Positions 33,190 to 46,505 of a stretch of 64,000 bases of DNA are shown here, in pieces (the first letter of the stretch is position 1; each line of letters starts with the position of its first letter). This DNA is from Gigaspora margarita (lineage: Eukaryota; Glomeromycota; Glomeromycetes; Diversisporales; Gigasporaceae), in the NCBI GenBank assembly GCA_009809945.1, contig WTPW01001593.1, forward strand, positions 6,004-70,003, in the 5' to 3' direction. The position numbers were made by a program, and so were the translations under genes. The notes beneath the pieces were generated by a model. That model worked only from the letters and a program-made list of their open reading frames with translations, made no database searches and had not been told where the DNA came from.

Positions 33190-34313
33190 ATTTATTTTTT
33201 TTTTCTGTTATAACGCGAGTTTGTGTGAGTCTATTTGACGTATAACAACTGTTATACGACCCTTGTTTATTATGAAAAAGAAAAATAATATAGATATATT
33301 AGTAATAATTTTTATAAAATAAACAATTGTCTGAAGGCGATTATGAAAAGGGGATTATACCGGTAAATCAGATTCTAACTTGAGTTCAATTTATTCTTAA
33401 GCACGGGTGTAAAAAAAACCCTTAGAAAATCGTATGGCTTATATGAGAAATACGGTCCTCTCATTGAAACATAAGAGCAACAAGTTCATCTTGTTGCTCA
33501 AGCATATTTTAATCAATTTCAATTACGCCTCCTCAGGTAGCTAGATATTATATGGATAAATTACTCCTTTATTCGCTTTAATCCTTTTTTCACAACTTAC
33601 CATGAGCAATTATACAAGTTGTGATGAAGCATTTATCGAACATATATAAATGGGATCTCATAATTTTTTCAAAGATCATTTGTTCTGTATATAGACATGG
33701 TAATACAGATGAAAAAATCAAATGTGTAACATCCTATAACTGCTGATGGGACCGATACCTTTAAATCAAAACACGCTCGTGTACCTAGAAATCTTTAAAA
33801 ACAAAAAAGGTGGGTTCTACTTTGAGATAGTTACTCATGAACTGACTCCAAAACCGGTCAGTTTCAGGTCGAAACGTTAGTTATACATATTCGTTTGGTT
33901 CGGAAATTGAAAATAAAATTTCTGTTTTATAAACAAGACAACTACAAAACTCCAAGCTGAATACTCCAATAAAATATTTATAACAATTTTTTAAAAACTT
34001 TTCCAGACAGTTCACTATATATTATATACCAAAATTTCAATAACAAAAAATAACAATCTTAAGAAAATTGTTACCACCATGATAATGAATTACCGATCCA
34101 ACTTTATACTTTCCTTCACAGGTCGAATTTTTTTAATAGAGTACTAATAGGTTTAAAATCCAATCAGATAGAATAATATTAACTAAAAAATTATATAAAC
34201 AAACTGATTGAAAGTTATTCAAGAAAATTGGCACATATCAACCAATATCAGCCTAGATGATAGCAAGTAAAAAAGGTCAAAGTCAAAAAAATCTTACTTA
34301 CCTATTAGTATAA
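33190..34313. other. Non-coding stretch, nothing recognised
   Basis: Moderately AT-rich with no long frame, paired repeats or RNA gene visible. Confidence 0.45.
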
Positions 34314-34315
34314 TA

Positions 34316-34567
34316 TGGTGATAAGTCAATAGAAAAGGAACAAATTTTTTCTATGTCAAAGTTTTTTCAGCTTTGAGCTTAAATATTTTATTAACTATCT
34401 TATTAAATCTAATAAATTTTTTTTTATTTTAATTCTAAATAATCTTAAAATTAAAATAAAAAAAATTTTTATCAAAATTGGTTAAGTAGTTGTCAAGATA
34501 TTTTAATTTAAAAATTAAAAAAATTTTACTAAAAATGATTTATTCCTTTTCTATTGACTCATCCCCA
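34316..34567. mobile_element. TA-flanked MITE, second complete copy
   Basis: Ends TGGTGATAAGTCAATAGAAA and ...TTTTCTATTGACTCATCCCCA with TA on both sides (34314-34315, 34568-34569). Internal GTAGTTGTCAAGATATTTTA is identical in the copy at 6456-6654. Confidence 0.8.
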
Positions 34568-34569
34568 TA

Positions 34570-37265
34570 TGTTAATAGGTTGTAATTTTAAAAAAAATTT
34601 AACACATGCACCAAATTTTTTCTAGTATTATTCTATCTGATATTTTGCTAATAGGTTATTGAGATTTTTTGATATATAGCATATATACAGATACTGTTTT
34701 AGTTACAAAATCAAATATTAAAGTTCTATGAACATAAAGATATTATACAAAATAATACATTATAAGAACCGGGAAGCAGGTACCGGTTTTTCAGCAACTT
34801 CGTGAACTAAAATACCGGTATTAAAAGTTTCCACATATGATTTTGTCTTAGGGTGGTGAAGCTCAAACCTGAAGAATTTTATAATTTGGGATGATAGTAT
34901 AACAGTGTATTAAAATATATGGATTTGGAACATCTTAAATGGTGCGTGATATCGAAGATATATAATATTTAGGTTCTAGAGCTTTATACACTCATCGCTA
35001 TTCCTTTTAAAGAAAATTTTTAAATACTTGGAAATTAGCACAATTTAATGCCAGAAAGCAACAATCAAAGATCTTATTCGAGAATCAAAAATTTTTAGAT
35101 TTATGAATAATTATGATATTAAGAGAAATTTTACTAATTGGAACCTGAATCCAAAAAACATGACTTTCTTTTAAAGAAACATGGGACATATCTTGCTAAC
35201 TGCATTTAGACTTATGTTTTATAAACATTGCTTGTGAAAGATAAAAATATATCAAAAATTATGGTATTCGAGTCAGAAGATCTCGACCTCAACTAACTTC
35301 AAACTAGAGACTGGACTCGAGTCAACTCGTAGCTTAAAAAACATAGTCTTGACTCGAGTTAATTCGAGTTTAGACTATGTTTTTTAAATTACGAGTTGAC
35401 TTGAGTCCAGTCTCTACTTCAAACTTGCCGGATAGACACAGCTCCGATATTAATAAAAAATATGATTAATATCTATCAAATCAAGGACAAATCAACAAAT
35501 CTGAAAAACAATCTAAATGGCGGAATCATCTTTCTTTTGGATCTTTGCCCAACAAAATAAATTCCTTTCTTTTTACCAAGTTATGTCTACTTACATGGAT
35601 ATTAAAGAAGAATATCATTCTACATATTGGCATAGTTATTTAAAGAACCTACTAACATAGACTATAGTATGAAAATAGTTGGAGGAGCAATGAACATCTT
35701 TTCCCGCCAATGGTTTAGAATGTTCCCTCCTTAACGTATTTTTGAAAATTTTATTTTTACTACTATAAAAAGAGATTGGTACCTCATATTCTGCTTTCTC
35801 ATCCCTTATTGAACAATCCCCTTATAGCTAGGGTGTTCAACATTCCAATAAAACAAACAATAGTTAGGGTACTACATATATATGTTAATTAATCATTATG
35901 TTCGATTTTTTTCACATACGAATTTTGATCCGAACATAACACATAGCTTGATTTATTAGTGTTGAACACTCTATCTTATGGTGCTTTTAGTGATGGCCTA
36001 TGTCTATGTTAATATGAGTTTCTTTAATGACCTATATATGTTCATTATTATGTTGAACAATGGATTCCCCGTCAAGCATTTGTTGGATTTGTTTGGCATT
36101 TAATCTTAAAAAATGTTAATCATATTTTTATTTGATGTACTGTATTTAAATTTAAATATTATTCAATGGCAAACTTATCATATTGTCACAGACTAAAAGT
36201 GACACCACCGAAGATCATATTCATGAGACTTGTCGGCCGAAGGTTTTTGAAAGATGAGTCATTGAGAACAAAGGTGAATTAACAATACGTGAGGGGCTAA
36301 AATTTATATGCGGTCACAAACAAAATTTCCTTGGAATCTGCAGATTTTATGTCATATATGTTGTGCATCTGTTTTTTGATTTTTTATTATGTTTACCAAA
36401 ATTATCAAGCTTTTCTGCATATTAAACAAAATTGAATTTTAAACACTTGACTAGATTCAACTCGTGATTCACGAATTAAGTTCAAAAGAGTACTTGAATC
36501 ATTTGATTACAATCATTTAAATTATAATTTATACGGCCTGTTCTTACAAATCTCACGACTCTTGATTCGAAAACAACTCGAATTATAAGTTGATGAGTCC
36601 AATTCTGAAAGTGAATATGTATTGAAGTTTTCGCTGTGCCATCTAAAAATTGATATGATTAATATGATTACATATCTGCATATGCAGATGTTCTAATTAA
36701 TGTATGTAATTTTTCACATGAAGTTGCATCTTAAAGAGTTATTAGCGTTAGGAAAACAAGTATTGAACAGCGGTCATATATCAAGTTAAAAAATCTTAAC
36801 CAACCAAACTACTCTTTTTACTAATTTCCAAACAACTTAATATATATAATTTTAATTTAGAAAGGCCTGGCTCGGCTCAACTCGGCCTGGCCCCTAATAC
36901 TAATAACGATATCCCTTTTTTGACCGCAATTCATTCTTAATAACTGCCTAAAAATATTTTTAAAAAAACTACGAGATTTAATTTTGATATATAAATAGTG
37001 ATTTTTATTAAAAAAAAATTTTAATTGTCACTGTAAATAACTAGATGCCATATATAGTAATTATAATAATCTCCAATCTAAAATAAACCTCCTATAAATC
37101 AATTTTTATTATATTTACGAAATAATGTTTGATAAATTATTGTACAGCTTTAATAGTTTAATAATTTTTTTTTTCTTTTTTTTTTTTTGTTAGTAATATT
37201 CGTTCCTGAAAAAAAATACTGAATACTGAATCCTTAGTATAAATACACTCTAGACATTATTATAT
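34570..37265. other. Intergenic region with one palindrome
   Basis: No gene found. 35309-35427 is a strong ~120-bp palindrome (arms AGAGACTGGACTCGAGTCAA and complement, with GACTCGAGTT motifs near the centre). A short GGCCTGGCTCGGCTC patch at 36865-36895 recalls hAT-type ends, but no partner was found. Otherwise unremarkable AT-rich DNA. Confidence 0.5.
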
Positions 37266-37271
37266 ATATAT

Positions 37272-39277
37272 TTAAACAAGATCATCATCCCTTATAGCCA
37301 CATAACCACTTCTTGGTTTTAAATTACCATACCTTTCAAGTGGAACATCGTAAAGTTCATACCAATTTACATTTTGCATCATTCCAGCTTGCCCCTGCGA
37401 ACAGAAATCCACACAATTATTCCAACATCCAAAATCAAAAGGATTTTCATTTCCATGACCATTAAGGTGATGTTTTCGACGTGATGTCATTGATTCTCTT
37501 CCACTAAACATTCTCAATGAATTCTGAGAATCAAGATTACTATGTAGTCTATGTCTACGATCTCTATCACCAAAGCTATCATCTACATTTTCATCTATTC
37601 CACCCATATCATCATCGCAATTATCACCAGTTTGAGCAGTTCCAGCTGCACCAGGTCCTGCTGCCAAAGTTGCCATAATTTGTTCTCGAACACTTATACT
37701 TGCGCGATTTCCAAAATATGAATATCGATGAAAATTGGCCATTTCATTGGTAGTTTTTGCTTTAGCAATCTGATAGCCTTGCATGCATATTAATCCTATT
37801 ATCCAGATAAGATGTAATCCAGCCCAAATTGCTATGGAGGCAGTCCACATATCATACTGGAAAATTCCACATAGTGGATCATTCAAAAAACATGGGCTTG
37901 ATGGAATTGGTACGTATGGAGGCGTGGAGATTATGAAATCTATTATTTTATATAAAATTTCAAAATAATTTAATAAAATTCTTAAATGGATCCATCAAAA
38001 TACTTTTCTTCATATTCGAACTAAGATAAGGAAAATCATACATTGAAAACATATAAATTCAAAACTTAAAATTCCCGCGATCATCATCGCAAGATATACC
38101 ATAAATGCGCGGTGATTCTTTACCCCAATACAATTGTGTATCCACGGACAATGACTAATATAAAAAAGATAGATAATTCGGAATTTCGTTAAACTCTTTC
38201 GTTATCATTCTTAATCATTCACAAAAAATAAGAACGTACTGATCAAAGCGAGCGACACATCTATTACAAATTTTACAATGCTTTGACCTGAGAGGTTTTT
38301 TGATCTAAATTGAAATTAAAGGATTTTAATAACAAACCTCTGACTGAGCATTGTAAAGTTCAATTAGCACTAACCAAGCATGTTATGCACAGATGCTTTG
38401 AATCCAACATTCCTTGATTCGCAAGGTCGATTATCAACTAAAGCAAGCAAAACAAATGAGTAATCGAAGGCATATAGAAATAATAAAATTTAACTAATTC
38501 ACACTAATATACCTGTTTTTGTTGTTCGCGAGAGTATTTTTTTGGAATAAATCCCGGATTAACGAATAATGCCGTATAAAACCAATACATGGATAGAACA
38601 TATGATGTGACAAATATTACATTTGGCACAAGTAAAAACGATGTTACTATAATTAATAGAATATATGATTAATAACGGCAATATGTCTAGCAAAACGCAA
38701 GCCATTCTGTGCTAGGCTACATCACCAATAAGAATGTAGAAGAAAATGAAAAATGCCTAAATGTTTTTTTAAGTATAACAAAAATGTAGAGAAGGCAATT
38801 TACATATAATACGGTCCGACACTAATTAATCTATTTCGATCATTAATTAATACATTATCATCACCGAATTTTTTCAATAACAAACATAACCTAGCACAGA
38901 ATACTTGTATGCTATAAAATGAAATAATAATGCAGTGAAATTTTATATCATACCAAATAATAATTTGTAAATCCACGTGAAACCAACCCAAAAAGCGCTG
39001 GCTTGGAATAAGCTCGTAAAATAAGGTGTTCGCAACAAAGCATCTGGTATTTGTGCCCTTATGAGAAATTTTACTATTAATACGTAGCAAAATACAAATT
39101 CCAGTACGGATACAGGTAATCCAATGAACCAGGGATAATAAGCCAATGTATTAAATACTGCAAATAGAAGGAAAAACGGAAGCAAATATATAATGATAAT
39201 GGTAGTCCACTGTTTAAAGTGTGGTAAACATTAGAACGAAATAATAGATAAATAATTTAATGAATGGTAATATTTTC

Positions 39278-39311
<34 letters not shown>

Positions 39312-40566
39312 TATTATGATAAATACCTTGTCAAACATATACATCCTCATCTTCCTATCACCTCTTATACCTGATTCGTGTAATGCCCTTTCCCATATTC
39401 TATCAGCTTTCATCTCCCGTGCAATATCCGAAGGAGTCTTCCCATTCTCCTCTTTTGCATTTATATTCGCGCCGGCCTCTATTAACTTCCTTATACACAA
39501 TTGGTTTCCTTTAATCATTGCCCAATGCAAGGGAGTAAATTGCGCAGAATCAGTTTTAGACACGGATGCACCCAATCGAATTAATAAATCTACAGTTGGT
39601 GCATCTCCTTGATAAGCTGCCCACATCAAAGGTGTATGTTGTAAAATATCTGGGGTATCAATGTCCATATCATGATATATAAGATATAGCACTAGCATAG
39701 TGTTAGAAGAATGTGTGGCAATGTGCAGTCCATTAAATCCTTGAGAATCTCGAATATTTGGATCAGCTCCGTGGTTAATTAAAAGAGTTACCATGGATAG
39801 ATGACCACTCCTAAATATTTTAAGGAAAAAACACATATATTTGATCTTCTTTCGATATCGCAAGGTAAATAAGTAAAATAGATTTACATGCACACCTTGC
39901 TGCCCAATGCAATGGAGTAGCATCCAGTTCCCCACCACGAGCATCTACTTCAGCTCCACTATCGATTAAATATTTCGCCATCATCACATGATTATTAATG
40001 GCTGCCCAATGCAAAGGGGTAGCGTTCTGCGCGTCTCGGTCTGTTGCCTTAACTCGACCTTGTTCGATCAAATTTTTTGCTATATGCAAATTTCCTTGTT
40101 GAGCAGCCTGATGAATTGTCATTCCTATTTTGCATGATTATAAATAAATAGATGCGATTCGTTCAAACGGAAGATTATTAATTTAAGAAATCACCGTTTT
40201 GTACATATTTATAAATAACAACGTTGAAAAAACCCCATCTTTCCCTATTTTTGTTTTTGTCGTTTTTTTTTTTTTTCTTTTTTTTTTGTATATTTTGGTG
40301 GGTGTATTGTAAATTCTAGCATATCTATCACCAGCCACTAAAAACTTGCACGATACACAAACTTGTACAGTACCTGAAAAGCTGTCACATCTGTTTTCTA
40401 CAACCGAGTTACTTACATGATTGTCCACTGTGGGGAGTACGTTCGTAACAGCGACTGTAGTCTTCGCTGCCGCGATGTTAAGTCCTGGCACATTTGTAAT
40501 CCCTGAACGATTTTTGCCATCAACATGGCCTTCTAACTCAGTATCTTGAGTTTTTGTGGGTGCCAT
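37272..40566 (-). CDS. AKR1: Akr1-type ankyrin-repeat palmitoyltransferase (DHHC), 9 exons
   Basis: S-acyltransferase that attaches palmitate to Cys of substrate proteins; Akr1 relatives act in Golgi and endosomal membranes. My exon model, each with GT/AG borders: 40374-40566, 39896-40124, 39327-39810, 38954-39209, 38513-38646, 38375-38437, 38240-38304, 38042-38154, 37272-37939. It sums to 2205 nt, that is 734 aa plus stop, close to yeast Akr1 (764). Order: polar N-terminus, about six ankyrin repeats ([34 protein letters not shown]), two or more membrane helices, then the Cys-rich domain [20 protein letters not shown]. The catalytic DHHC codons are created across the 38155-38239 intron (Cys at 38148-38150). 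After that come NCIGVKNHR, further helices and a polar tail. The first ATG (40566) follows an AT-rich leader. It lies 471 bp downstream of ENP2 on the same strand. Confidence 0.93.
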
Positions 40567-41037
40567 TTGTATGTGGAGGCCTGAAAAAAAAAAAGACCAG
40601 CTGGAATTGGGCTGCGGTAAATATTTGTTTGCCGGCAGGTCATCAGATCACAAATGTTACTGCGGGGATATTCATATGAATAAACCCAAAAATGGATCCC
40701 GACTGGGTTCCGTCTTAATTCACTAGTTTTTATGTGATACAAGCGCATGCACAAATAAAGCAAACTGTATGCTATGTTTGTAATACGTAATTTTACCTAA
40801 CGACAATAATTGTGCTATTGTCTCTTGATGCAAACATATCTGCACGATAATTTTTATTAGTGATAATGTCATGTGGCAAAATTCTGACCCAGCATTATCG
40901 CGGGACAGTTCGGAACTTAGTAAGGAAAGTCTCTAAGTCAACCGACGAAATTTAAAACAGTGAATAGTGTCTAGCCAAAGCTAGACACAATAGGAGCAAG
41001 TACATCTGATCTAACACATTGTACAGTATATTATCAA
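40567..41037 (-). promoter_or_regulatory. Spacer between ENP2 and AKR1
   Basis: 471 bp holding the AKR1 leader/promoter and the ENP2 3' end. It has no repeat element and is less AT-rich than the flanking repeats. A short inverted pair GTGTCTAGCC...GCTAGACAC lies near 40967-40987. No specific factor site is claimed. Confidence 0.4.
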
Positions 41038-44000
41038 TCAAAGCCCTCTGAAAACGTTCTTGCTAGCTGACCTCCTATTGCGCAATCGAGTCCTATGGGA
41101 ATCTTTGTCAATAGACTTTTTATTCTCTCTCGGTTTATTATTAATCTTAAACGTCATTTCCATATTTCCCATTGTAGTTTGATTCCTGTTTATAGATGGC
41201 TCATCAGCGTGAGATATACGTCTAGTCTATATAACAGAGTATTATTTATATGTTACTAGATGTTTAAAGCAAATATAACACAACATACAACATACTTTTA
41301 TCTCGACCATTTTTGGGTGACGCTTTTTTTGGCGACCTGATTGTGCCAGGCTGACGGAACGAATAGGATCTTCTTCCATCTTTTTCATCTTTTTTGTAGA
41401 TTTCAATGCCTTTTTCTTATATATCTGAGATATAAGATCTTAGAAAATAAATCATATGGGTAGAATTTTAATAAATTGATAAAATGCGTTCTCTCAATGG
41501 ACACAACGAAGAATCTAATTGGTCTTCTAATCAAACCGGCCAATCAGATTCTTTATCGAATTCATTGAGAGAGATGCTTTAAACAATTATTATATAAATT
41601 TACAGTCAAACACCCATATAATCACGTAGAACCTTTTTACGGTCATCCTAAGGTTTGAGCGAAGCTATTAATTTTAAAAAACACTAATAGATGCACAAAA
41701 GAAATTACGGTCCTCTCGTCATAGTCACATGATCCAGTCAGTATTTCGGGATTAGGGTAAGTGACACGGTTGAAAAATTTGGCATGCTATACGGCCATCA
41801 ACCAAAATTCATGCCACGACATACTATAGACATGTCATTGGCATGCCAAACATAATTAATATTGGATTGGCCAGGTTCGAGTTGCATTTCAACATTTCTT
41901 CTCGAACTCATTTTCTCTTCGGAGCCTTTCGGAACCTGCTATTCAATTGCTATGTAAATAGGTTCTTCCTATAAAAATGGCATGCCTATTAACTATTTGA
42001 GTTTTGGCGAAATCTATGTACAGTGCAATCACATGATGTATTATATCAATCACAACTCAATATCATGTGATTGCACTGCTAACGTGAGACCGTGACTGAC
42101 AAGTGAAAGTTTATAATGAACGTCAATTATAAGAGTGACTATAGCGAGAGGCGACTGTATTATGTGCTTGATTGTGTGATTATATTGAGAACGACTATAG
42201 TCTTTGAAAATAGTACCATCATCACTATCAGTTTCAAATTCGGATCGCGTGGTTTCATTGCTCTGTTCATCATAGGATTTATTATCCTCGTTATCATCGT
42301 CATCGTCGTCGTCGTCATGTTCTTTTCTTATGACTTTTTCCTAGAGAAATTTTTTGATTAAAAATTTATCATTATTAACCTCATGCTGATCACAAACTCC
42401 TAGCTCACTCACAAAAAATTGTTCCATTCTTGCAATTTCTAGATCAGGTGTTTTGACTATCATGTTACACCTGATCTTGAATTTTGATTGGCAAAAATTA
42501 CAGGGGAATCATTTTTGTGATGCACTAGTCAAATATTCAAATAAAACACGTACTGTGAAACCACTAGGATGCGACAATTGGTATGCTGTAGAATTCTTGT
42601 CAACCTCATATTCCGGGTTAGTGAATAACTCGATAAATCTTTCGTCTTGGAGAAGATTTGATGTTCCCTATTATTTAACAGAAGAAATATTTAATAAAGT
42701 TAAAGACATGCCATTTGTCACGTAATATTTTTTATCTACCGGTAGTACCGCTTAGCATTGCATACAGTACCAAAAATTAATTTTAAATTGAATTATAGAG
42801 TACTATTCACAAATCCAGCGATTTATGAGTAGAGAAGGGTGTTTTATGCGGATATTATTGAATTGTTTGTGAGAGATACTGCATGCAATGTCCTGCAATG
42901 TCAAACGATAGCCACCTTATATATGCGTGGTAACACGTGTATAAAATTGATTTGATCACTAGTTGACTCCACACATTCATGGTAAATTTGCGTGATAAAT
43001 GGTGCTCCTTTTAAGAATAATAATAATTGCACGAATTTTACAAACCTGGATTCCTTTTTTCTTTTTCTCGGGTGAATGTAATAATCGACTTGCTAATTCT
43101 TTGTTAACTTTAGGCAACTTTTTAGTAGCGCGTATACGTGACTCGCGCTTTGCTTCTAATTTTTCTTTAATAACCCTTTCTCGATATTCCGCATAAGCGA
43201 ATGGATTCGATATAAGTTTTGCCTGTATTATTTTGGATGTTTAGGTTTTGTCTTGTAAATCATGTGAATGGAACCATTTTAAAGTCCGAAGGAAGAACAA
43301 CACAGATCAGTCGACAAAAGCGGCCATTTTCGGAACATAATTAATGTTTTTATCTGATCAACCAATCAATTGCCTTATGTCTCTCTTGTGTCCTTCGGAC
43401 AATTAAGATAATGTGAATATTTTTACGCACCTGTTCGTATAATCGCAAATCAACGAAAAATCCATGCATATACGGTTTCATGACGTTAGTTCCAATCAAA
43501 TGGTCCATACCGAGACTGCAAACAACCGAAGAAAATCTTCAGCCTATAGAAACACTAGAACACAACCGAATGAATAAATGAACTAGTAGCTCCCTGACCT
43601 TGACAATTCTTTCCTTGTAACAAACTTGTAATCATCATAAATATTTGGTTGTGGATTTTCTTCCATTTCTTCCTATGTAAGAAGATATATGTTTACCGAA
43701 TGTAATAATGAGGCAAATGAACTTATTAAAGAAGAATATTTACTGTTAAATTATCCAAAAACGAGCACCATCTTGGTGCAGGGCCCAATGAAGGTATGTA
43801 ATATGCTCCAATTTGTATACCCTCGTTGGCAATAAAAATTAATCCTGAATCGGGCACAACACACACATCGTTGATATCAGTGTTAGGCTCCACTGAGGTA
43901 AAATTAGCGCCCTTATTTCAAATATGGTAGAAATTATTAAATATGAAGCTCAAATAATTAAGTAACTAGAGCTTATACTTACGTTTTCTCGATCCCATAT

Positions 44001-45221
44001 TTTCATTATTTTGCTATCGGCACTAATAACTTTTCCTCGACCTCCATCACCCGTAGTATTATCATACCAATTTATACTTTTTATCGGGTATCCATATTGA
44101 TGGTCTTTAACAAGCCATGGTGATGAACTTCTTAAATCATATAACAATATATGGCCTGTTGAAGTTCCTACTGCCAAGGAAAGTCCATCATTTCTATATG
44201 ACATCGTAGTAATCTGAAATTCTTGAACATTAGATTCGTCTACTGGAAAGGAAGGAGCTAACAATCCAACACGCGACCGCGATCGAGGATCCCAAAATTC
44301 TACAACACCATCTTGCGTTCCAAACCCAAAAAGTTGATGAGCCGGATTTATTACACAAACATTGACACCGGATGTGGCATCAGTAGAAATAGGGTTTAAA
44401 AATCGACCTTGATTTAAATTTAACCGATATACTTCATATGATGCAGCAGTAATTAAGAGATCACACGTGGGATAATGATAAGCCAAATCTCTACCAAACT
44501 ATATATTCAAGAAAATTTTGAATACAGAAAATATGCATTGCTAATGTCTTGATTTTGAACATTACCTTTGGTATTCTTGTTTTATAATATATACCGCCTT
44601 GTGTATGGAATTCAATCGTTCTGTCATTTTGTAGCAACACCGATTTTGTCCAATCGTCTGATAATATCTATGTATATTATTAGCAGGATAAAATTATTGT
44701 TTTCATATAAATGTCAAGATATCAATCTCAAGGAAAGCAAATGCACTTACCACAAAATTGATGTTCTCTGAGTCTGTATGACGATCAAATTTCATCGACA
44801 TTTCGGAGTACTCAAATACTCGAATTTGAGGTTTATAAACGCCTATAAACAGATTCATTTATAAATGCTGTTAGAGATTATACTCTTTTCTTGGGTGAAA
44901 ACGAGTTGTATTTATGTTTGTGCACCTGTGGCCATTACAAAACGTCCATCTTTAGTGGTTTTCACTCGAAGAGAAGCCTCTGGGAACTCGAAATCTTGAA
45001 TCAGTTCGACTCTTGAACGCCAATCTATCAGTTAAAGAAGTAACGTGTTGAGATATTTGTTACAAAACACAAAGACGCAAAGGAAATCAACTCACTAAAC
45101 CTGGATCATTTTTTAAAAATTTTTTTTTTTTTTTCTCTAACCAGTCGGGTATTGCGCGTGAACCAGAGCCAGAAACCGTATAGATTTTAACATTGTTTAG
45201 ATTTGATGCTTGAAGAACCAT
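41038..45221 (-). CDS. ENP2: Ribosome biogenesis protein Enp2 / NOL10, WD40 + NUC153, 13 exons
   Basis: Nucleolar WD40 protein of the small-subunit processome, needed for early 18S rRNA maturation. Exon model: 45101-45221, 44926-45024, 44751-44842, 44566-44667, 43983-44498, 43744-43911, 43599-43672, 43431-43515, 43046-43222, 42554-42667, 42217-42340, 41296-41438, 41038-41226. It totals 2004 nt, 667 aa, close to yeast Enp2 (707) and human NOL10 (688). All introns are GT-AG and phases agree. Recognisable in order: an N-terminal KKKKKFLKNDP segment; LAYHYPTCDLL and YRLNLNQGRFL; WD blocks to KIWDREN; NDVCVVPDSGL and GPAPRWCSFLDNLT; YMHGFFVDLRLYEQ; NPFAYAEYRERVIKEK. These are followed by NUC153 (LLQDERFIELFTNPEYEVD), an acidic run of Asp, a basic segment and the typical C-terminal RRSASKNVFRGL. 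The exon 11/12 junction is the least certain. Intron 11 (778 nt) carries inverted repeats. Confidence 0.93.
41481..41580. repeat. Inverted repeat inside ENP2 intron 11
   Basis: AAAATGCGTTCTCTCAATG at the left is mirrored by CATTGAGAGAGATGCTTTA at the right, with AGAATCTAATTGGTC/GGCCAATCAGATTCT inside: a ~100-bp fold-back MITE-like insertion in the intron. A second pair (GTGCAATCACATGATG ... ATCATGTGATTGCAC) lies at 42022-42079 in the same intron. Confidence 0.7.
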
Positions 45222-45369
45222 TTGTATGTGTATATATTATGTTTAAAGATTATCACAAATTTTTAAATTAACACAGTCGGAAATGCAATGTTCCCGTGAT
45301 CATGATTAACCAATAAAAGCCATAAAATCAGAATTATCAAAAAAAATTTTTGCTTAACCTTTCTCGAAA
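45222..45369. promoter_or_regulatory. 148-bp shared promoter of ENP2 (minus) and RPL36 (plus)
   Basis: The two start codons face away from each other across only 148 bp. The interval contains ACCAATAAA (a CCAAT-type box, about 45308), ATGATTAACC and a TTTTTTGCTTAACC tract near the RPL36 start. No other gene or repeat fits between them, so both must share this DNA. Coregulation is an inference. Confidence 0.65.
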
Positions 45370-45830
45370 ATGGTGGCAAAACAGAAGTCTGGTATTGCCG
45401 TAGGCTTAAATAAAGGCCATAAAGTAACGCCACGAGAACTACGACCAAAGCCTTCTCGTAAAAAGGGGGTATGCCTTTCAAGAGCAAGATCGTTATTAAA
45501 GAAATATCTTTGACGGATCAATTTTTTAACATTCAAACAGGTCATTTCCCCTCGGTCAAGATTTGTCCGCGATATAATTCGTGAGGTGGCTGGTTACGCT
45601 CCTTATGAAAAACGTGTAATGGAATTGTTAAAAAATTCAAAGGATAAGCGTGCAAGAAAGTTGGCTAAAAAGAGAGTTTGTATTTTGTTTATCTTATTTG
45701 AATAACAATGATTGATCTTTAGTTCTATTTCTGATCTATGCCTTTCTGATAGTTGGGAACCTTTACTCGTGCAAAAAAGAAGGTTGAAGAACTTAGTAAC
45801 ATCATCGCTGAGTCTCGTCGGGCTCATTAG
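45370..45830 (+). CDS. RPL36: Ribosomal protein eL36, 3 exons
   Basis: Small basic protein of the 60S ribosomal subunit. Exons 45370-45468, 45541-45675 and 45753-45830 (312 nt, 103 aa; family normally 99-106). Introns of 72 and 77 nt have GT/AG ends (GGG|GTATGC ... AAACAG|GTC; AGA|GTTTG ... GATAG|TTG). The product starts [20 protein letters not shown]. It contains [20 protein letters not shown] and the [19 protein letters not shown] core diagnostic of eL36, and ends IIAESRRAH. Antisense frames over this locus are ignored. It is divergent from ENP2. Confidence 0.96.
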
Positions 45831-46505
45831 GCATAGTAGTGATCCTGATTAATAATGAGAAATTCGACTAAAGCTTCACCAATCGATTTTTTTTTTTCCT
45901 GCAAAATCGGCCAAATCTAATTTTCGGCTTAGCAGTCGATTGTTCAAATCTACTGATCGAATTCTTATTAATGATAATAATTCATAAACTTTTGATCATT
46001 ACAAAAAGTTATTTTTATATATAATATTGCAAATGGCAAGTAATAAATTGTAAACTTTAAAGATAATGTTGCCTCTGCCAAATTTAATAAGATCCCGGTA
46101 ATTGCTAGAAATTTCATATAGCGATAAGGCGAGAATCCTGAATAATATATACGGGTTATATATTTGTAAAACTGCTAATACTGTATTAGGTGATTATAAA
46201 AAGGGATACTATTAGTGTTATATTCGTGTTCTATACGCAAATAATTTGATTGGTACAAATTTACCAAAAGATTCATAGCAAAATCATTTTACATTAGAAT
46301 ACATGAAAAACAATGGAAAATATGATTAATCGCTGATTATATCATTCTATCGTGCATCTTGAATAATTTAATTATTATTAATTGTTAGAAATTACCGTAA
46401 AAATCGGCAGGTACCCTGGGTATTTTCATTAAGCAATTTAGTAACCGGGTACCTCTATATGGGATTGAATTTCTATCGCTATTACAGTATTATGTGCTTG
46501 GATTC
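45831..46505. other. Downstream flank of RPL36, no gene seen
   Basis: AT-rich 3' flank. Near 46410-46455 GGTACCCTGGGTA and TAACCGGGTACC form an inverted pair related to the GTACCCGGGTA repeats at 436-660. Confidence 0.45.

Noticed and set aside
42453-42725. 90-aa plus-strand frame with normal composition
   Set aside because: Antisense of ENP2 exon 10 and its introns; the minus strand there encodes the conserved NUC153 motif with proper splice sites.
45263-45827. Minus-strand frames of 63-74 aa
   Set aside because: Antisense of the RPL36 exons, which match eL36 with correct splicing.
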